From: Paraburkholderia fungorum
GTDB taxonomy: Bacteria; Pseudomonadota; Gammaproteobacteria; Burkholderiales; Burkholderiaceae
Reading direction: 5' to 3'
Assembly: GCF_900099835.1 (NCBI RefSeq)
Contig: NZ_FNKP01000001.1
Location: 1,674,001 to 1,738,000, forward strand
Length of the DNA stretch: 64,000 bases
Under the pieces are notes generated by a model that was not told the DNA's origin, did not search any database, and saw only the letters and a list, made by a program, of their open reading frames with translations. Of this stretch, positions 52,934 to 63,832 are shown piece by piece (within the stretch, counting starts at the first letter, position 1; every line of letters begins with the position of its first letter). The position numbers and the translations under genes are program-made.

Positions 52934-54160
52934 ATGAGCGTGTCGGACCTGCCTGTGCCCTTCATCCCGAATGCGCGCGACGCCGTGCGCGCGCTGCGTC
53001 CTTCGCAAATCCGCGAAGTCGCCAACGCCGGTTTTGGCGTCAGCGACGTGCTGCCGTTCTGGTTCGGCGAGTCCGATCGGGTCACGCCGGCCTTCATCCG
53101 CGAAGCCGCCAGCGCTGCTCTTGCAGGCGGCGCGACGTTCTACACGCATAACCTGGGCATTGCGCCATTGCGCGCGGCGCTGGCGGGTTATGTGACCGGA
53201 CTGCACGGCGCGACGTCGGCGGATCACATCGCGGTGACCAGCGCGGGTGTCAACGCGCTGATGCTTGCTTCGCAACTGGTAGTGGGTGCAGGTGATCGTG
53301 TGGTTGCCGTCACCCCGTTGTGGCCGAATCTGGTCGAGATTCCGAAAATTCTTGGTGCCCATGTCGAAACGGTCGCGCTTAACTATGGCGAACATGGCTG
53401 GCAGCTTGACATCGAGCGACTGCTCGCGGCGCTGACACCCGACACCCGAATGCTGCTGATCAACTCGCCGAACAATCCGACCGGCTGGGTGATGAGCCGC
53501 GACGAGCAGCGCACCGTGCTGGCGCATTGCCGTCTCCACGGCATCTGGATCGTCGCTGACGAAGTCTACGAGCGCCTGTATTACGCCGACGCGGAAGCGG
53601 GCGCAGAAGGCTCATCGGCCCGCACAGCACCGTCGTTTCTCGATCTGGCCGGGCGCGACGAGCGTGTGATCTGCGTGAATTCGTTTTCAAAGGCGTGGCT
53701 GATGACCGGCTGGCGGCTAGGGTGGATCGTCGCACCTGCTGGTTTGATGGACGACCTGGGCAAGCTGGTCGAGTACAACACTTCGTGCGCGCCGTCTTTC
53801 GTGCAGCAGGCGGGGATCGCAGCCGTTCAGCAGGGCGAGCGCTATACGCAGGAACTGGTGCGCGACCTGAAAACCTCGCGAGACCACCTGGTGCGCGCGC
53901 TTTCCGAACTGCCGGGAGTTGACGTAAAGGCGCCGCCGGGTGCGATGTATCTGTTTTTCTCGATGCCGGGAGCCGAGCACAGCCTGGATTTGTGTAAAGC
54001 CATGGTGCGCGAAGTTGGGCTTGGCATAGCGCCTGGCAGCGCATTTGGTCCGCAGGGCGAAGGTTTTGTGCGCTGGTGTTATGCCTGCGATACGGCGCGA
54101 CTCGACGCGGGCGTCGAGCGTCTGAAACGCTATCTGGCGCAATACGGAACAGTCTGGTGA
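52934..54160 (+). CDS. Class I/II pyridoxal-phosphate aminotransferase
   Basis: 408 residues of the AspC-like fold. The substrate and cofactor elements are clear: FWFGESDRVTPAF, the Asn/Pro region NSPNNPTGW, DEVYERLYY, the Schiff-base Lys253 in NSFSKAWLMTGWRLGW, and the late Arg in VRWCYAC. The family includes aspartate, aromatic and alanine aminotransferases, and the true substrate cannot be read. The gene is separated from the LysR gene by about 300 bases and from scpB by about 370. It is therefore not clearly part of the scpB cluster, though the order is typical for the region. Confidence 0.9.
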   Translation: MSVSDLPVPFIPNARDAVRALRPSQIREVANAGFGVSDVLPFWFGESDRVTPAFIREAASAALAGGATFYTHNLGIAPLRAALAGYVTGLHGATSADHIAVTSAGVNALMLASQLVVGAGDRVVAVTPLWPNLVEIPKILGAHVETVALNYGEHGWQLDIERLLAALTPDTRMLLINSPNNPTGWVMSRDEQRTVLAHCRLHGIWIVADEVYERLYYADAEAGAEGSSARTAPSFLDLAGRDERVICVNSFSKAWLMTGWRLGWIVAPAGLMDDLGKLVEYNTSCAPSFVQQAGIAAVQQGERYTQELVRDLKTSRDHLVRALSELPGVDVKAPPGAMYLFFSMPGAEHSLDLCKAMVREVGLGIAPGSAFGPQGEGFVRWCYACDTARLDAGVERLKRYLAQYGTVW

Positions 54161-54529
54161 ATGCTGGCTGAGAGCCGGTTGGCGTGCTGGCTGAAAAGAG
54201 CGACTGAAAAGTCTGGTCGGAAAGAGCGGCGTTTCTCCTGGGGGCACCGGCTTTTCGGCTAAAGCACGCCGGCCACCGCCCGGCCAGAAAATGCGTCGGG
54301 GATTTCGTCTTTACGCACTGATTGTTTTTGCGTAATATGGCGCTCAGTCACGCGATTCCTTTCAGGAATATCGCTGCTCCGTCCGGCTGGGTTTGGCTCG
54401 ATAGTCTGTTTCGCCTCCCCCCGGTGCGTGCTCCCATCAATATGACCGATCAGAATCGGGCGAGCGCGTCTTCAGTTCCACATCGTCTGTTTGATCCGGT
54501 TCTTTGACCACAGGGTCTGACCTAGCTGC
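54161..54529. other. Intergenic region upstream of scpB
   Basis: About 370 bases between the aminotransferase and scpB. It holds the likely scpB promoter near 54310-54338. Repeated GGCTG and CCGGC words and hairpins are present, but none has a T-tract. No gene supported. Confidence 0.5.
54310..54338 (+). promoter_or_regulatory. Probable sigma-70 promoter of scpB
   Basis: TTTACG (54310-54315) and TAATAT (54333-54338) are separated by 17 bases, with a T-rich spacer. The predicted start is about 185 bases before scpB. Confidence 0.5.
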
Positions 54530-55651
54530 ATGAATACCCAAGAGGCGAAGATCGTCCTCGAGACTGCCTTGATCTGCGCGCAGGAGCCGTTAAAGCTCGG
54601 CGAGTTACGCAAGCTCTTTGCCGACGGCGTGTCGGCAGACACCGTTCGGACTTTGCTCGAAGACCTCAAGCAGGACTGGTCTGGGCGCGGTGTGGAGTTG
54701 GTCGGGCTGGCGTCGGGCTGGCGGTTTCAAAGCAAGCCCGCGATGCGTTCGTATCTGGATCGTTTGCATCCTGAAAAGCCGCCGAAATATTCGCGCGCGG
54801 TGCTCGAAACGCTCGCGATCATTGCGTACCGACAGCCGGTCACGCGAGGCGATATCGAAGAAATTCGTGGCGTCACGGTGAATACGCAGGTCGTCAAGCA
54901 ACTCGAAGACCGTAACTGGATCGAAGTGATCGGTCATCGCGATGTGCCGGGCCGTCCGGCGCTGTACGCGACTACGAGGCAGTTTCTCGACGACCTCGGT
55001 CTGCGCGCGCTCGACGAGTTGCCGCCGCTGGCCGATCCGTCGGCTCAGTTGAATGCCGATCTGCTCGGTCAGCATGCGATCGAATTCGCCGATGCCGAGG
55101 TTGCGCAGACTCTCGTATCAGGTGAGGAAGGCGACGCCGGCGACTTGGCGGCTGAAGCTGCGGTGCGAGCCGTGAGTTTTGACTCTACGGCCACGGCGCT
55201 CGAAGAAGGCGGGAGCGAAGTCGAAGCGAAGGCTGAAGCAGCCAGCGCTACGACGATGGCAGCGGATACGAATATCGACGCAGCGACCACCGCGCCGGAA
55301 GCAGGAAGTAGCACCGTCGAAGCCGGGTCGGTCGATAACGTTACTGATCCCGCTGCACCGGCAACGACGCCGCATTTCGATGCCGCAGGCTCACCGGCCA
55401 CGCCAGAACACGCCGAAAAGGCGCATGCAGAACCGCAGGCCGGCATCGCCGAGCCCGCACAGAATCACGATCCGGTCTCCCAGGCCGATCCGGCAATACC
55501 CGCGCACGACTCGGGCGTACTCCGCGATACGGAGCACGCCGCCGAGCCGAATCCGACCACGGCGGCGCACGGCGATCCTGAAGATCGCCGCGATGCCGCA
55601 CAGGACGCAGGCGTTCTGACCGACGACGAACCCGAGTCGCGCAGCGCCTGA
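54530..55651 (+). CDS. scpB: SMC-ScpAB chromosome segregation protein ScpB
   Basis: 373 residues. The first 190 form the two winged-helix domains of Scp[31 protein letters not shown] and [24 protein letters not shown], with [25 protein letters not shown]. The remaining 180 are an acidic Ala/Glu/Pro-rich tail that is not conserved. ScpB regulates the SMC ATPase and holds ScpA. ScpA is not adjacent here. The gene starts the conserved scpB-rluB-rimP-nusA-infB series. Translation starts at the ATG after the promoter and 5' leader at 54339-54529. Confidence 0.94.
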   Translation: MNTQEAKIVLETALICAQEPLKLGELRKLFADGVSADTVRTLLEDLKQDWSGRGVELVGLASGWRFQSKPAMRSYLDRLHPEKPPKYSRAVLETLAIIAYRQPVTRGDIEEIRGVTVNTQVVKQLEDRNWIEVIGHRDVPGRPALYATTRQFLDDLGLRALDELPPLADPSAQLNADLLGQHAIEFADAEVAQTLVSGEEGDAGDLAAEAAVRAVSFDSTATALEEGGSEVEAKAEAASATTMAADTNIDAATTAPEAGSSTVEAGSVDNVTDPAAPATTPHFDAAGSPATPEHAEKAHAEPQAGIAEPAQNHDPVSQADPAIPAHDSGVLRDTEHAAEPNPTTAAHGDPEDRRDAAQDAGVLTDDEPESRSA

Positions 55652-55715
55652 CGTAACCGAACTTTTTTTGCCACGCCCGCAACGGGCGTGCGCGACCTGA
55701 CATTTTGAGGTTGTT

Positions 55716-57593
55716 TTGACACATACCCACGACACCGATTCGTCCGAATCCGAGCGCGCCGTGCCGTCGGCACGGGCCGACGAAGCTCGCACCACGCAAG
55801 CGTCGGCCGGCGAGGGCGAGCGCCCGGCGCAGTCCGCGGAAGCTGACGGCGAAGACCGTCCGCGCCGCGGCTTGCGTCGCGGACCGCGCAGCCTGATCGC
55901 GCGCCGCCGCGCCGGAGCGAAGACGAAGGGCGCCGAAGGCGCACCCGCGCAAGGCGCGCCGGTCGTCACCGAAGCGCCGCCGGACGGCGAAGTGGTCGCG
56001 CAAGTACGCATGCCACGCAAGGACGCTGGCGCCAAGGGCCAAGGCCCGCGCCGCAATGCGGGCGGCGCGAAGCGCGAGGGTGGTCAGCGCGAGGGCGCTG
56101 CCCGTGAAGGCCAGCGCGAGCGTCAGCCGCGTGAGGGTGGTCAGCGTCAGAACAACCGCCGTGGCGGCGAAGCGTCGGCGGCACCCGCACCGGCGGAAGC
56201 GGGTCAGGACGACCTCTTTTCCTACGTCACGTCGCCTGCGTTCGACGCGGATAACAGCGCCACCGGCGGCGTGCGCGCGCCGATGCTGCGCCGTGGCAAG
56301 CCCGCCGCGCCGAAGCGCGTGCTGGCCGCCGACGACGACGCGCCGAAGCTGCACAAGGTGCTCGCCGAAGCAGGCATGGGCTCGCGTCGCGACATGGAAG
56401 AGTTGATCGTTGCCGGACGCGTTTCGGTGAACGGCGAGCCGGCTCACATCGGTCAGCGCATCATGCCGACCGACCAGGTTCGCATCAACGGCAAGCCGGT
56501 CAAGCGCAAGCTGGCCAACAAGCCGCCGCGCGTGCTGCTGTATCACAAACCGACTGGCGAAATCGTCAGCCATGCTGACCCGGAAGGCCGTCCGTCGGTG
56601 TTCGACAAGCTGCCGCCGATGAAAACGGCCAAGTGGCTCGCAGTCGGCCGTCTCGACTTCAATACCGAAGGTCTGCTGATGCTGACCACGTCGGGCGATC
56701 TTGCGAACCGTTTCATGCACCCGCGTTATAGCGTCGAGCGTGAATATGCGGTGCGCGTGGTCGGCGAGCTGGCTGAAGGCATGCGTCAGAAGCTGCTTCA
56801 CGGTGTCGAACTGGAAGACGGTCCGGCGAACTTCCTGCGTATCCGCGACGGCGGCGGCGAGGGTACCAATCACTGGTATCACGTCGCGTTGGCCGAAGGG
56901 CGCAATCGCGAAGTGCGTCGTATGTTCGAAGCCGCCGGCTTGATGGTCAGCCGCCTGATCCGCACGCGTCACGGCGCGATTTCGCTGCCGAAGGGCTTGA
57001 AGCGCGGTCGTTACGAAGAGCTTGAGGACAACCAGGTGCGGGCGCTGATGGCGTCGGTGGGCCTGAAGGCGCCCACGGAAGAGCGTGGCAGCCGCAACTC
57101 GGCGCCCGAGCGTAAGCAGCCGGATCCGATGCAGACGTCGATGGGCTTTATCGGCCGTGAGCCGGTGTTGATGTCGCACAGCCGCTTTGAGCAACAGCCG
57201 CGTGGTCAAGGGCAAGGCCGTCGCGGTGCGGCGGGTGGTGGTTTTGGCGGCGGTACGGGCGGTAGTTTCGGTGGCGGCGCCGGTAGCGGTGGCGGCTATG
57301 GCAATCGCGGCACGGGCCGTGGAGCGAGCGGTTTTGGCGGCGGCTCCATGGGTGGCGCAACGGGTCCGCGTGGTGGCCGTGAGGTCGACGGCAATCGTGC
57401 GCCGTCGGGCAACGGCAACCGTAGTGGCGGCGGCAAGCGCGCTGCGGGCGGCGCAAATCCGGGCAACGGCGGCGGCAGCCGCGGTCCGGCAGGCAATCGT
57501 GGCGGCAACGCGAACCGCGCTGGCGGCAATGCCAACCCGGCTGGTGGCAATCGTAGCGGCGGCGCGCCGCGCGGCCGCTCGCGTGGCCGTTAA
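55716..57593 (+). CDS. rluB: 23S rRNA pseudouridine(2605) synthase RluB with long extensions
   Basis: 625 residues from a TTG start preceded by GAGG. A basic, Arg/Gly/Glu-rich N-terminal extension (about 1-200) precedes the S4 domain ([31 protein letters not shown]) and the RsuA-type catalytic core. The core contains [14 protein letters not shown], where Asp314 is the catalytic residue, and [12 protein letters not shown]. The C-terminal tail of more than 100 residues is almost only Gly, Asn, Arg and Ser. RluB isomerises U2605 of 23S rRNA. The long disordered ends are common in Burkholderiales and may add RNA binding. It is 64 bases after scpB, so the two probably share a transcript. Confidence 0.93.
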   Translation: MTHTHDTDSSESERAVPSARADEARTTQASAGEGERPAQSAEADGEDRPRRGLRRGPRSLIARRRAGAKTKGAEGAPAQGAPVVTEAPPDGEVVAQVRMPRKDAGAKGQGPRRNAGGAKREGGQREGAAREGQRERQPREGGQRQNNRRGGEASAAPAPAEAGQDDLFSYVTSPAFDADNSATGGVRAPMLRRGKPAAPKRVLAADDDAPKLHKVLAEAGMGSRRDMEELIVAGRVSVNGEPAHIGQRIMPTDQVRINGKPVKRKLANKPPRVLLYHKPTGEIVSHADPEGRPSVFDKLPPMKTAKWLAVGRLDFNTEGLLMLTTSGDLANRFMHPRYSVEREYAVRVVGELAEGMRQKLLHGVELEDGPANFLRIRDGGGEGTNHWYHVALAEGRNREVRRMFEAAGLMVSRLIRTRHGAISLPKGLKRGRYEELEDNQVRALMASVGLKAPTEERGSRNSAPERKQPDPMQTSMGFIGREPVLMSHSRFEQQPRGQGQGRRGAAGGGFGGGTGGSFGGGAGSGGGYGNRGTGRGASGFGGGSMGGATGPRGGREVDGNRAPSGNGNRSGGGKRAAGGANPGNGGGSRGPAGNRGGNANRAGGNANPAGGNRSGGAPRGRSRGR

Positions 57594-57927
57594 ACCTCGC
57601 TGCGGAATCTGACTCTGTTTGAAGGTTGCCCGGCAGCTAAGCCGGGCGATCGGAGAATAAAGCTGCAATGTAAGACGGTTGGTCGCAAATCGCTTTTATC
57701 GATTTTCGCGAACCACCGTCAGATTCAATCGATGATCGCTATAGTTTCATCCAACGCATAAAACCGTGGTGCGGCCAAAAATAGGGGCGGGTCTGATTTG
57801 CTCCTGGTTGCACGATAGTGCTTCGGTACTGTCCGGGTCGCCTTGCAAAAGGCTCCGCGCGTCGCCGTATCGTCGAAAGATTCCCATGAAATCAAGCGGA
57901 AATGCGCTTTACGCAGCGTTCTGCGGT

Positions 57928-57956
57928 TTGCGTTTGTCCTGAAAAATGGCTACAAT
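57928..57956 (+). promoter_or_regulatory. Probable sigma-70 promoter of the rimP-nusA-infB operon
   Basis: TTGCGT at 57928-57933 and TACAAT at 57951-57956 are 17 bases apart. The predicted start at about 57963 gives a leader of about 210 nt ahead of rimP, which contains an intrinsic terminator. Confidence 0.6.
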
Positions 57957-58020
57957 CGCGAAGTCGCTGGGCGTGCGGCTTTTCATGTGCGGCTCAGGTG
58001 CGACCACCGGTAATAAGATG

Positions 58021-58045
58021 ATGGGCGTTTAGCCCATTTTTTTTT
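58021..58045 (+). terminator. Premature terminator in the rimP leader
   Basis: The stem ATGGGC/GCCCAT closes a GTTTA loop and is followed by T9. It lies 60 bases after the predicted transcription start and 127 bases before rimP, so it would stop leader RNA before the operon unless it is bypassed. Confidence 0.8.
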
Positions 58046-58172
58046 GCCGCTCAGTTAATCGTGGTTCGGCATCTCGGGTACGCACGAACGTGCGCCGGCT
58101 TGGCGCGCGGCCCGCATTGGTTGTTTGCAAAACAAGCGGCAGGCTCGCTGCGCGAACATCTAAGAGGGCAAT

Positions 58173-58631
58173 GTGCAACTGACGGAACTGATTGAAACCA
58201 CGGTCGTGGGACTCGGCTACGAGCTCGTCGATCTCGAGCGCACCGGGCGCGGCATGATGTGCATTTATATCGACCAGCCGGCCGGCATCGCGATCGAAGA
58301 CTGCGAGAAAGTCACGCGTCAGCTCCAGCACGTTCTGACGGTCGAAAATATCGATTACGAGCGGCTTGAAGTGTCGTCGCCCGGTCTCGACCGCCCGCTG
58401 AAGAAACTGGCGGATTTCGAACGCTTCGCAGGCAGCGAAGCGGTAATCACATTGAAAAAGCCATTGGACGGACGGAAATCGTACCGGGGCATCCTGCATG
58501 CTCCGCAAGGCGAGACGATCGGTCTGGAATTTGAAGGGAAGGAAGGCGCCGCGATGCTCGATTTCACGCTCGCGGACATGGACAAAGCGCGCCTCGTTCC
58601 GCAAGTTGACTTTAGGAGCCGCAAACAATGA
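58173..58631 (+). CDS. rimP: Ribosome maturation factor RimP
   Basis: 152 residues from a GTG start with AGAGGG 7 bases before it; an out-of-frame ATG two bases upstream is not the start. The sequence begins [22 protein letters not shown] and includes [28 protein letters not shown] and RGILHAPQG, standard for RimP (YhbC). RimP binds 30S and helps late maturation. It is the first gene of the operon and overlaps nusA by 4 bases, the usual rimP-nusA coupling. Confidence 0.96.
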   Translation: MQLTELIETTVVGLGYELVDLERTGRGMMCIYIDQPAGIAIEDCEKVTRQLQHVLTVENIDYERLEVSSPGLDRPLKKLADFERFAGSEAVITLKKPLDGRKSYRGILHAPQGETIGLEFEGKEGAAMLDFTLADMDKARLVPQVDFRSRKQ

Positions 58632-60103
58632 GTCGCGAAGTGTTGATGCTGGTGGATGCGCTGGCACGCGAGAAGAATGTCGACAAAGACGTGGTATTTG
58701 CCGCGCTCGAAGCGGCTCTCGCTTCGGCCTCCAAGAAACTCTTCGAAGAAGACGCGGACATCCGCGTCCACATCGACCGTGAAAGCGGCGAGCACGAAAC
58801 GTTTCGCCGCTGGAAAGTGGTGCCGGATGAAGCCGGTTTGCAGGAGCCGGATCAGGAAATTCTGTTGTTCGAAGCACGTGAACAGCAACCCGAGATTCAA
58901 CTCGACGAGTTCATCGAAGAACCGGTGCCGTCGATCGAATTCGGCCGTATCGGCGCGCAGGCCGCCAAGCAGGTCATCCTGCAGAAGGTGCGCGACGCCG
59001 AGCGCGAGCAGATCCTGAACGACTTCCTCGAGCGCGGCGAGCACATCATGACCGGCTCGGTGAAGCGCCTCGACAAGGGTAACTTCATCGTCGAAACCGG
59101 CCGTGTCGAAGCGCTGCTGCGCCGCGATCAGCTGATTCCGAAGGAAAACCTGCGCGTGGGCGACCGCGTGCGCGCCTATATCGCCAAGGTCGATCGCACC
59201 GCTCGCGGTCCGCAGATCGAACTGTCGCGTACGGCGCCCGAATTCCTGATGAAGCTGTTCGAAATGGAAGTGCCGGAAATCGAACAGGGCCTGCTGGAAA
59301 TCAAGGCGGCGGCTCGTGATCCGGGCGTCCGCGCCAAGATCGGCGTGGTCGCTTACGACAAGCGCATCGATCCGATCGGCACCTGCGTCGGTATTCGCGG
59401 CTCGCGCGTGCAGGCTGTGCGCAACGAGCTCGGTGGCGAAAACGTCGACATCGTGCTATGGTCGGAAGATCCCGCACAGTTTGTGATCGGCGCGCTCGCG
59501 CCGGCAGCCGTCCAGTCGATCGTCGTCGATGAAGAAAAGCATTCGATGGACGTCGTCGTAGACGAAAACGAACTGGCGGTCGCGATCGGCCGCAGCGGCC
59601 AGAACGTGCGTCTTGCCAGCGAACTCACCGGCTGGCAGATCAACATCATGACGCCGGACGAATCTGCGCAAAAGCAGAATCAGGAACGCGGTGTACTGCG
59701 TGACCTGTTCATGGCGCGTCTCGATGTCGACGAAGAAGTTGCCGACATCCTGATCGACGAAGGCTTCACGAGCCTCGAAGAGATCGCTTATGTGCCGCTC
59801 AACGAAATGCTCGAAATCGAAGCATTCGACGAAGACACCGTTCACGAACTGCGTAACCGCTCGCGCGACGCGTTGCTCACGCAAGCTATCGCGAATGAAG
59901 AAAAGGTCGAAAATGTAGCACTCGACCTGAAGAGCCTGGACGGCATGGACGCCGACCTGCTCGCAAAGCTGGCTGAACATCAGGTGCAGACGCGCGACGA
60001 ACTCGCCGAACTGGCCGTGGATGAACTGGTCGAGATGACCGGAATGGAAGAGGATGCCGCTAAGGCGTTGATCATGAAAGCACGTGAACACTGGTTCCAG
60101 TGA
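58628..60103 (+). CDS. nusA: Transcription termination/antitermination factor NusA
   Basis: 491 residues. The N-terminal RNA-polymerase-binding domain ([34 protein letters not shown]) is followed by S1 ([16 protein letters not shown]), KH1 and KH2 ([30 protein letters not shown], and [19 protein letters not shown]), and two acidic C-terminal repeats ([44 protein letters not shown]). This is the full proteobacterial NusA. It couples RNA polymerase to pausing, termination and rRNA antitermination. It is co-translated with rimP. Confidence 0.97.
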   Translation: MSREVLMLVDALAREKNVDKDVVFAALEAALASASKKLFEEDADIRVHIDRESGEHETFRRWKVVPDEAGLQEPDQEILLFEAREQQPEIQLDEFIEEPVPSIEFGRIGAQAAKQVILQKVRDAEREQILNDFLERGEHIMTGSVKRLDKGNFIVETGRVEALLRRDQLIPKENLRVGDRVRAYIAKVDRTARGPQIELSRTAPEFLMKLFEMEVPEIEQGLLEIKAAARDPGVRAKIGVVAYDKRIDPIGTCVGIRGSRVQAVRNELGGENVDIVLWSEDPAQFVIGALAPAAVQSIVVDEEKHSMDVVVDENELAVAIGRSGQNVRLASELTGWQINIMTPDESAQKQNQERGVLRDLFMARLDVDEEVADILIDEGFTSLEEIAYVPLNEMLEIEAFDEDTVHELRNRSRDALLTQAIANEEKVENVALDLKSLDGMDADLLAKLAEHQVQTRDELAELAVDELVEMTGMEEDAAKALIMKAREHWFQ

Positions 60104-60197
60104 GAAATGACCATGGCGCACTAAATTGAACGCGGCCGTCAGGCCGCATGACCCGATGCTAACCGCAAGGAATCGGTCCTTGCATTAAGAGGAATGA

Positions 60198-63161
60198 ATG
60201 GCGAGTAACAACGTAGCCCAATTTGCCGCGGAACTGAAAATGCCTGCAGGCGTGCTGCTCGAGCAGCTGCAGGCGGCGGGCGTCACAAAAGCGAGCGAAG
60301 ACGACAGCTTGTCCGAAACGGACAAGGCGCGTCTGCTCGACCACTTGCGCAAGTCTCACGGCTCGACTGATGCGGACAAGCGCAAGATCACGCTGACGAA
60401 ACGGCATACGTCGGAGATCAAACAATCCGACGCGACGGGCAAAGCTCGCACCATTCAGGTCGAGGTGCGTAAGAAGCGTACTTTCGTCCGCCGCGACGAA
60501 GCCTCGGCCGAAGGCGGGGATGCATCGAATCATGTGGCCGAAGCCGAGGTCGACGACCTCGAACTTCAACGTCGTGAAGAGGAAGCTCGTCACGAAGCTG
60601 AACTGCTCGAAAAGCAGGCTCAGGAGTTGAAGGCGCGTCAGGAACAACTCGAGCGCGAAGAAGCGGAGCGTCAGGCACGCGAGCTGGCTGCTGAAGCCGA
60701 GCGCAAGCGTGCGGAAGAAGACGCGGCGAAGAAGCGCGCGGCGGCTGCGGCCGAGGCGGCAGCTCGCGAGAAGGCGCAGCAGACTGCGCAAGCTGCGCAA
60801 CCTGTTGCTGCAAAGGTCGAACCGGCAGTGGCAGCCAAGGCTGCGGAGCCGGCAGTCGCGAAAGAAAGCGAGCAGGACGACGAACGGGCAGCGGCCGAAC
60901 GCGCTGCTCAACGCGAAGCCGCGAAGAAGGCTGAAGACGCTGCGCGTCAGGCAGCCGACAAAGCGCGTGCCGAGCAGGAACAGATCGCCAAGCGCCGTGC
61001 AGCGGCTGAAGCCGAAGCACGCGCTATCCGCGAAATGATGAATACGCCGCGCAAGGCACAGGTCAAGGCGCCGGAACCGGCACCGAAGCCCGCCGAGCCG
61101 GCCAAGGCCGCGGAAGCCAAGGGTACGCTGCACAAGCCGGCACGTCCGGCGGGTGAAGCAGCGGCGCGTCCGGCTGCGAAGAAGCCGGCTGCTGCGGCTC
61201 CGGCAGCCACCACCGCACCGTCCGCTGGCGACAAGAAGAAGCCTGGCGGCGGCAAGGGCGGCTGGCAGGACGACGCAGCGAAGCGTCGCGGCATCAAGAC
61301 GCGTGGCGACACGAGCGGCGGTGTGGATCGCGGCTGGCGCGGTGGCCCGAAGGGTCGCGGCAAGCATCAGGATCAGAACACCACGTTCCAGGCGCCGACC
61401 GAACCGATCGTGCGTGAAGTGCATGTGCCGGAAACCATTACGGTTGCCGACCTGGCGCACAAGATGTCGGTGAAGGCATCGGAAGTCATCAAGTCGATGA
61501 TGAAGCTCGGCCAGATGGTCACGATCAACCAGATGCTGGACCAGGAAACGGCGATGATCATCGTCGAAGAACTGGGCCACCACGCGGTTGCGGCCAAGCT
61601 GGACGATCCGGAAGCGATGCTGGTCGAAGGCGAAGTGTCGGATGCGGAAGCTCTGCCGCGTCCGCCGGTCGTCACGGTCATGGGTCACGTCGACCACGGC
61701 AAGACCTCGCTGCTCGACTACATCCGCCGTGCGAAGGTTGCAGCGGGTGAAGCAGGCGGCATTACGCAGCACATTGGCGCTTACCACGTCGAAACGCCGC
61801 GTGGCGTGATTACGTTCCTCGACACGCCGGGTCACGAAGCCTTTACGGCAATGCGTGCTCGCGGTGCGAAGGCAACCGACATCGTGATTCTGGTGGTCGC
61901 AGCCGACGACGGCGTGATGCCGCAGACGAAGGAAGCGATTGCCCACGCGAAGGCTGGCGGCGTGCCGCTCGTCGTTGCGATCAACAAGATCGACAAGCCG
62001 GATGCGAATCTGGAGCGCGTGAAGCAGGAACTCGTCGCGGAAGGCGTCGTGCCGGAAGAATACGGTGGCGAATCGCCGTTCGTTCCGGTGTCGGCAAAAA
62101 CCGGCGCGGGCATCGACGATCTGCTCGAAAACGTGTTGCTGCAAGCCGAAGTGCTGGAACTGAAGGCACCGGTCGAAGCGCCGGCCAAGGGTCTGGTTAT
62201 CGAAGCGAAGCTCGACAAGGGTAAGGGTCCGGTTGCAACGATCCTGGTCCAGTCGGGTACGTTGAACCGCGGCGACGTGGTGCTGGCAGGTAGCGCTTAC
62301 GGTCGTGTGCGAGCCATGCTCGACGAAACCGGCAAGCCGACCAAGTCGGCAGGTCCGTCGATCCCGGTCGAAATTCAGGGTTTGTCGGAAGTCCCGCAGG
62401 CTGGCGAAGAAGTCATCGTCATGCCGGACGACCGCAAGGCGCGTGAAGTGGCGCTGTTCCGTCAAGGCAAGTTCCGCGACGTCAAGCTGGCCAAGCAACA
62501 GGCCGCGAAGCTCGAGAACATGCTGGAACAGATGGGCGAAGGCGAAGTGGCGTATATGCCGCTCATCGTGAAGGCCGACGTGCAGGGTTCGCAGGAAGCG
62601 TTGGTGCAGTCGCTGCTCAAGCTTTCGACCGACGAAGTGCGCGTGCAGATCGTGCACGGCGCGGTGGGCGGTATCAGCGAGTCGGACGTCAACCTGGCAA
62701 CGGCATCGAAGGCGGTCATCATCGGCTTCAACACCCGTGCGGATGCGCAAGCTCGCAAGCTGGCGGAGTCGAACGGCGTCGATATTCGTTACTACAACAT
62801 CATCTATGACGCAGTGGATGACGTGAAGGCAGCGATGTCGGGCATGCTGGCACCGGAGAAGCGCGAAATCGTGACGGGTACGGTCGAAGTGCGTCAGGTC
62901 TTCAAGGTACCGAAGATTGGTGCAGTGGCCGGTTGTATGGTCACGGACGGTTTCGTCAAGCGCTCGTCGTCGGTGCGCGTGTTGCGCAACAACGTCGTTA
63001 TCTTCACGGGCGAGCTCGATTCGCTCAAGCGCTTCAAGGACGACGTCAAGGAAGTCCGCCAGGGCTTCGAGTGCGGTATGTCGATCAAGAACTTCAACGA
63101 TATCGTCGAAGGCGATCAGTTCGAAGTCTTCGAGATCACCGAAGTCGCGCGTACGCTGTAA
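60198..63161 (+). CDS. infB: Translation initiation factor IF-2
   Basis: 987 residues. The N-terminal IF2_N motif ([28 protein letters not shown]) is followed by a long, highly charged Ala/Glu/Lys linker. The second IF2_N module [23 protein letters not shown] lies near 410. The GTPase comes after, with G1 [11 protein letters not shown] at about 496, DTPGHEAF and [10 protein letters not shown]. Domains II-IV with the fMet-tRNA-binding C2 region end at VARTL. It is in the usual place after nusA, 94 bases downstream. Its own terminator follows, so rbfA is a separate or read-through transcript. Confidence 0.97.
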   Translation: MASNNVAQFAAELKMPAGVLLEQLQAAGVTKASEDDSLSETDKARLLDHLRKSHGSTDADKRKITLTKRHTSEIKQSDATGKARTIQVEVRKKRTFVRRDEASAEGGDASNHVAEAEVDDLELQRREEEARHEAELLEKQAQELKARQEQLEREEAERQARELAAEAERKRAEEDAAKKRAAAAAEAAAREKAQQTAQAAQPVAAKVEPAVAAKAAEPAVAKESEQDDERAAAERAAQREAAKKAEDAARQAADKARAEQEQIAKRRAAAEAEARAIREMMNTPRKAQVKAPEPAPKPAEPAKAAEAKGTLHKPARPAGEAAARPAAKKPAAAAPAATTAPSAGDKKKPGGGKGGWQDDAAKRRGIKTRGDTSGGVDRGWRGGPKGRGKHQDQNTTFQAPTEPIVREVHVPETITVADLAHKMSVKASEVIKSMMKLGQMVTINQMLDQETAMIIVEELGHHAVAAKLDDPEAMLVEGEVSDAEALPRPPVVTVMGHVDHGKTSLLDYIRRAKVAAGEAGGITQHIGAYHVETPRGVITFLDTPGHEAFTAMRARGAKATDIVILVVAADDGVMPQTKEAIAHAKAGGVPLVVAINKIDKPDANLERVKQELVAEGVVPEEYGGESPFVPVSAKTGAGIDDLLENVLLQAEVLELKAPVEAPAKGLVIEAKLDKGKGPVATILVQSGTLNRGDVVLAGSAYGRVRAMLDETGKPTKSAGPSIPVEIQGLSEVPQAGEEVIVMPDDRKAREVALFRQGKFRDVKLAKQQAAKLENMLEQMGEGEVAYMPLIVKADVQGSQEALVQSLLKLSTDEVRVQIVHGAVGGISESDVNLATASKAVIIGFNTRADAQARKLAESNGVDIRYYNIIYDAVDDVKAAMSGMLAPEKREIVTGTVEVRQVFKVPKIGAVAGCMVTDGFVKRSSSVRVLRNNVVIFTGELDSLKRFKDDVKEVRQGFECGMSIKNFNDIVEGDQFEVFEITEVARTL

Positions 63162-63178
63162 TTCACGCGGCACGGCTC

Positions 63179-63222
63179 AACGGGCGGAGCGGGCTTTAAC
63201 GCCCGCTCCGCCCGTTGTTTTT
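63179..63222 (+). terminator. Terminator after infB
   Basis: A perfect 16-bp stem (AACGGGCGGAGCGGGC and its complement) closes a TTTAAC loop and is followed by GTTTTT. It lies 18 bases after the infB stop. Confidence 0.92.
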
Positions 63223-63349
63223 GGGGCCGCCGTTTCGCGCAGGCCGGTTTTGTCCACCGGGCCATTTGTCTATTGGCCGCCCGGTTAGTCGAAAACCATG
63301 GTCGCGCGAACAACTTTTTTGCATCCGTCAGATCGGATCACATAACACC

Positions 63350-63715
63350 ATGCCTAAGAAACGTACTTCCCCTAATCGCAATGTGCAGATTGCCGATCAG
63401 ATCCAGCGCGATCTGTCCGAGCTGCTGCGCGAGGTCAAGGACCCGCGCATCGGCATTGTCACGATTCAGAGCGTCGAACTGACGCCGGACTACGCGCACG
63501 CGAAAGTCTTCTTCACGACGTTGACGGGCGACCCGCAACAGACTCTCGAAGCGTTGGTCCACGCGGCCGGTCATCTGCACAATCAGCTGTTCAAACGCCT
63601 GCACATCCATACCGTGCCGACGCTGCATTTCCACTACGACAAGACGATCGAGCGTGCCGTCGAAATGTCGCGTCTGATCGACGAAGCCAACGCCTCGCGC
63701 GCCAAGGAAGACTGA
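63350..63715 (+). CDS. rbfA: Ribosome-binding factor A
   Basis: 121 residues, KH-type. [47 protein letters not shown] and the later [26 protein letters not shown] are classic RbfA. It helps process the 5' end of 16S rRNA and is needed at low temperature. The ATG at 63350 gives the normal length; an upstream open extension is not supported. The ribosome-binding site is weak. It is separated from infB by an intrinsic terminator. Confidence 0.96.
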   Translation: MPKKRTSPNRNVQIADQIQRDLSELLREVKDPRIGIVTIQSVELTPDYAHAKVFFTTLTGDPQQTLEALVHAAGHLHNQLFKRLHIHTVPTLHFHYDKTIERAVEMSRLIDEANASRAKED

Positions 63716-63832
63716 GCGCGGCGTTAGCCGCAATCGCGGACGTGGCAGTGGTATTGGTTTCTACGCGCAACACGCAATGCGCCACTGTTTAGTGCTGTTT
63801 TCCGTATCCATCGAAGTCTCTGCTTTTTTGAC

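Larger units (their letters stand above)
57594..58172. other. Intergenic leader between rluB and rimP
   Basis: Almost 580 bases without a protein gene. It holds a hairpin after rluB (GCCCGGC/GCCGGGC at 57628-57647, no T-tract), a UUCG-capped hairpin at about 57813-57834, a promoter at 57928-57956 and the terminator at 58021-58045. The mix of RNA signals suggests a regulated leader or small RNA. Confidence 0.6.

Noticed and set aside
55341..57668. A 775-residue open frame on the minus strand across rluB
   Set aside because: It lies antisense to a well-supported gene, has the Ala/Arg-rich composition of GC-bias shadow frames and shows no family motif.
57594..58172. A tRNA gene before rimP (as metY in enteric bacteria)
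   Set aside because: No T-loop, anticodon or acceptor pairing was found in the gap.
60159..63173. A frame of about 1000 residues on the minus strand covering infB
   Set aside because: infB is unambiguous on the plus strand; the minus frame is Arg/His/Asp-rich with no recognisable domain, a known effect of strong third-position GC bias.
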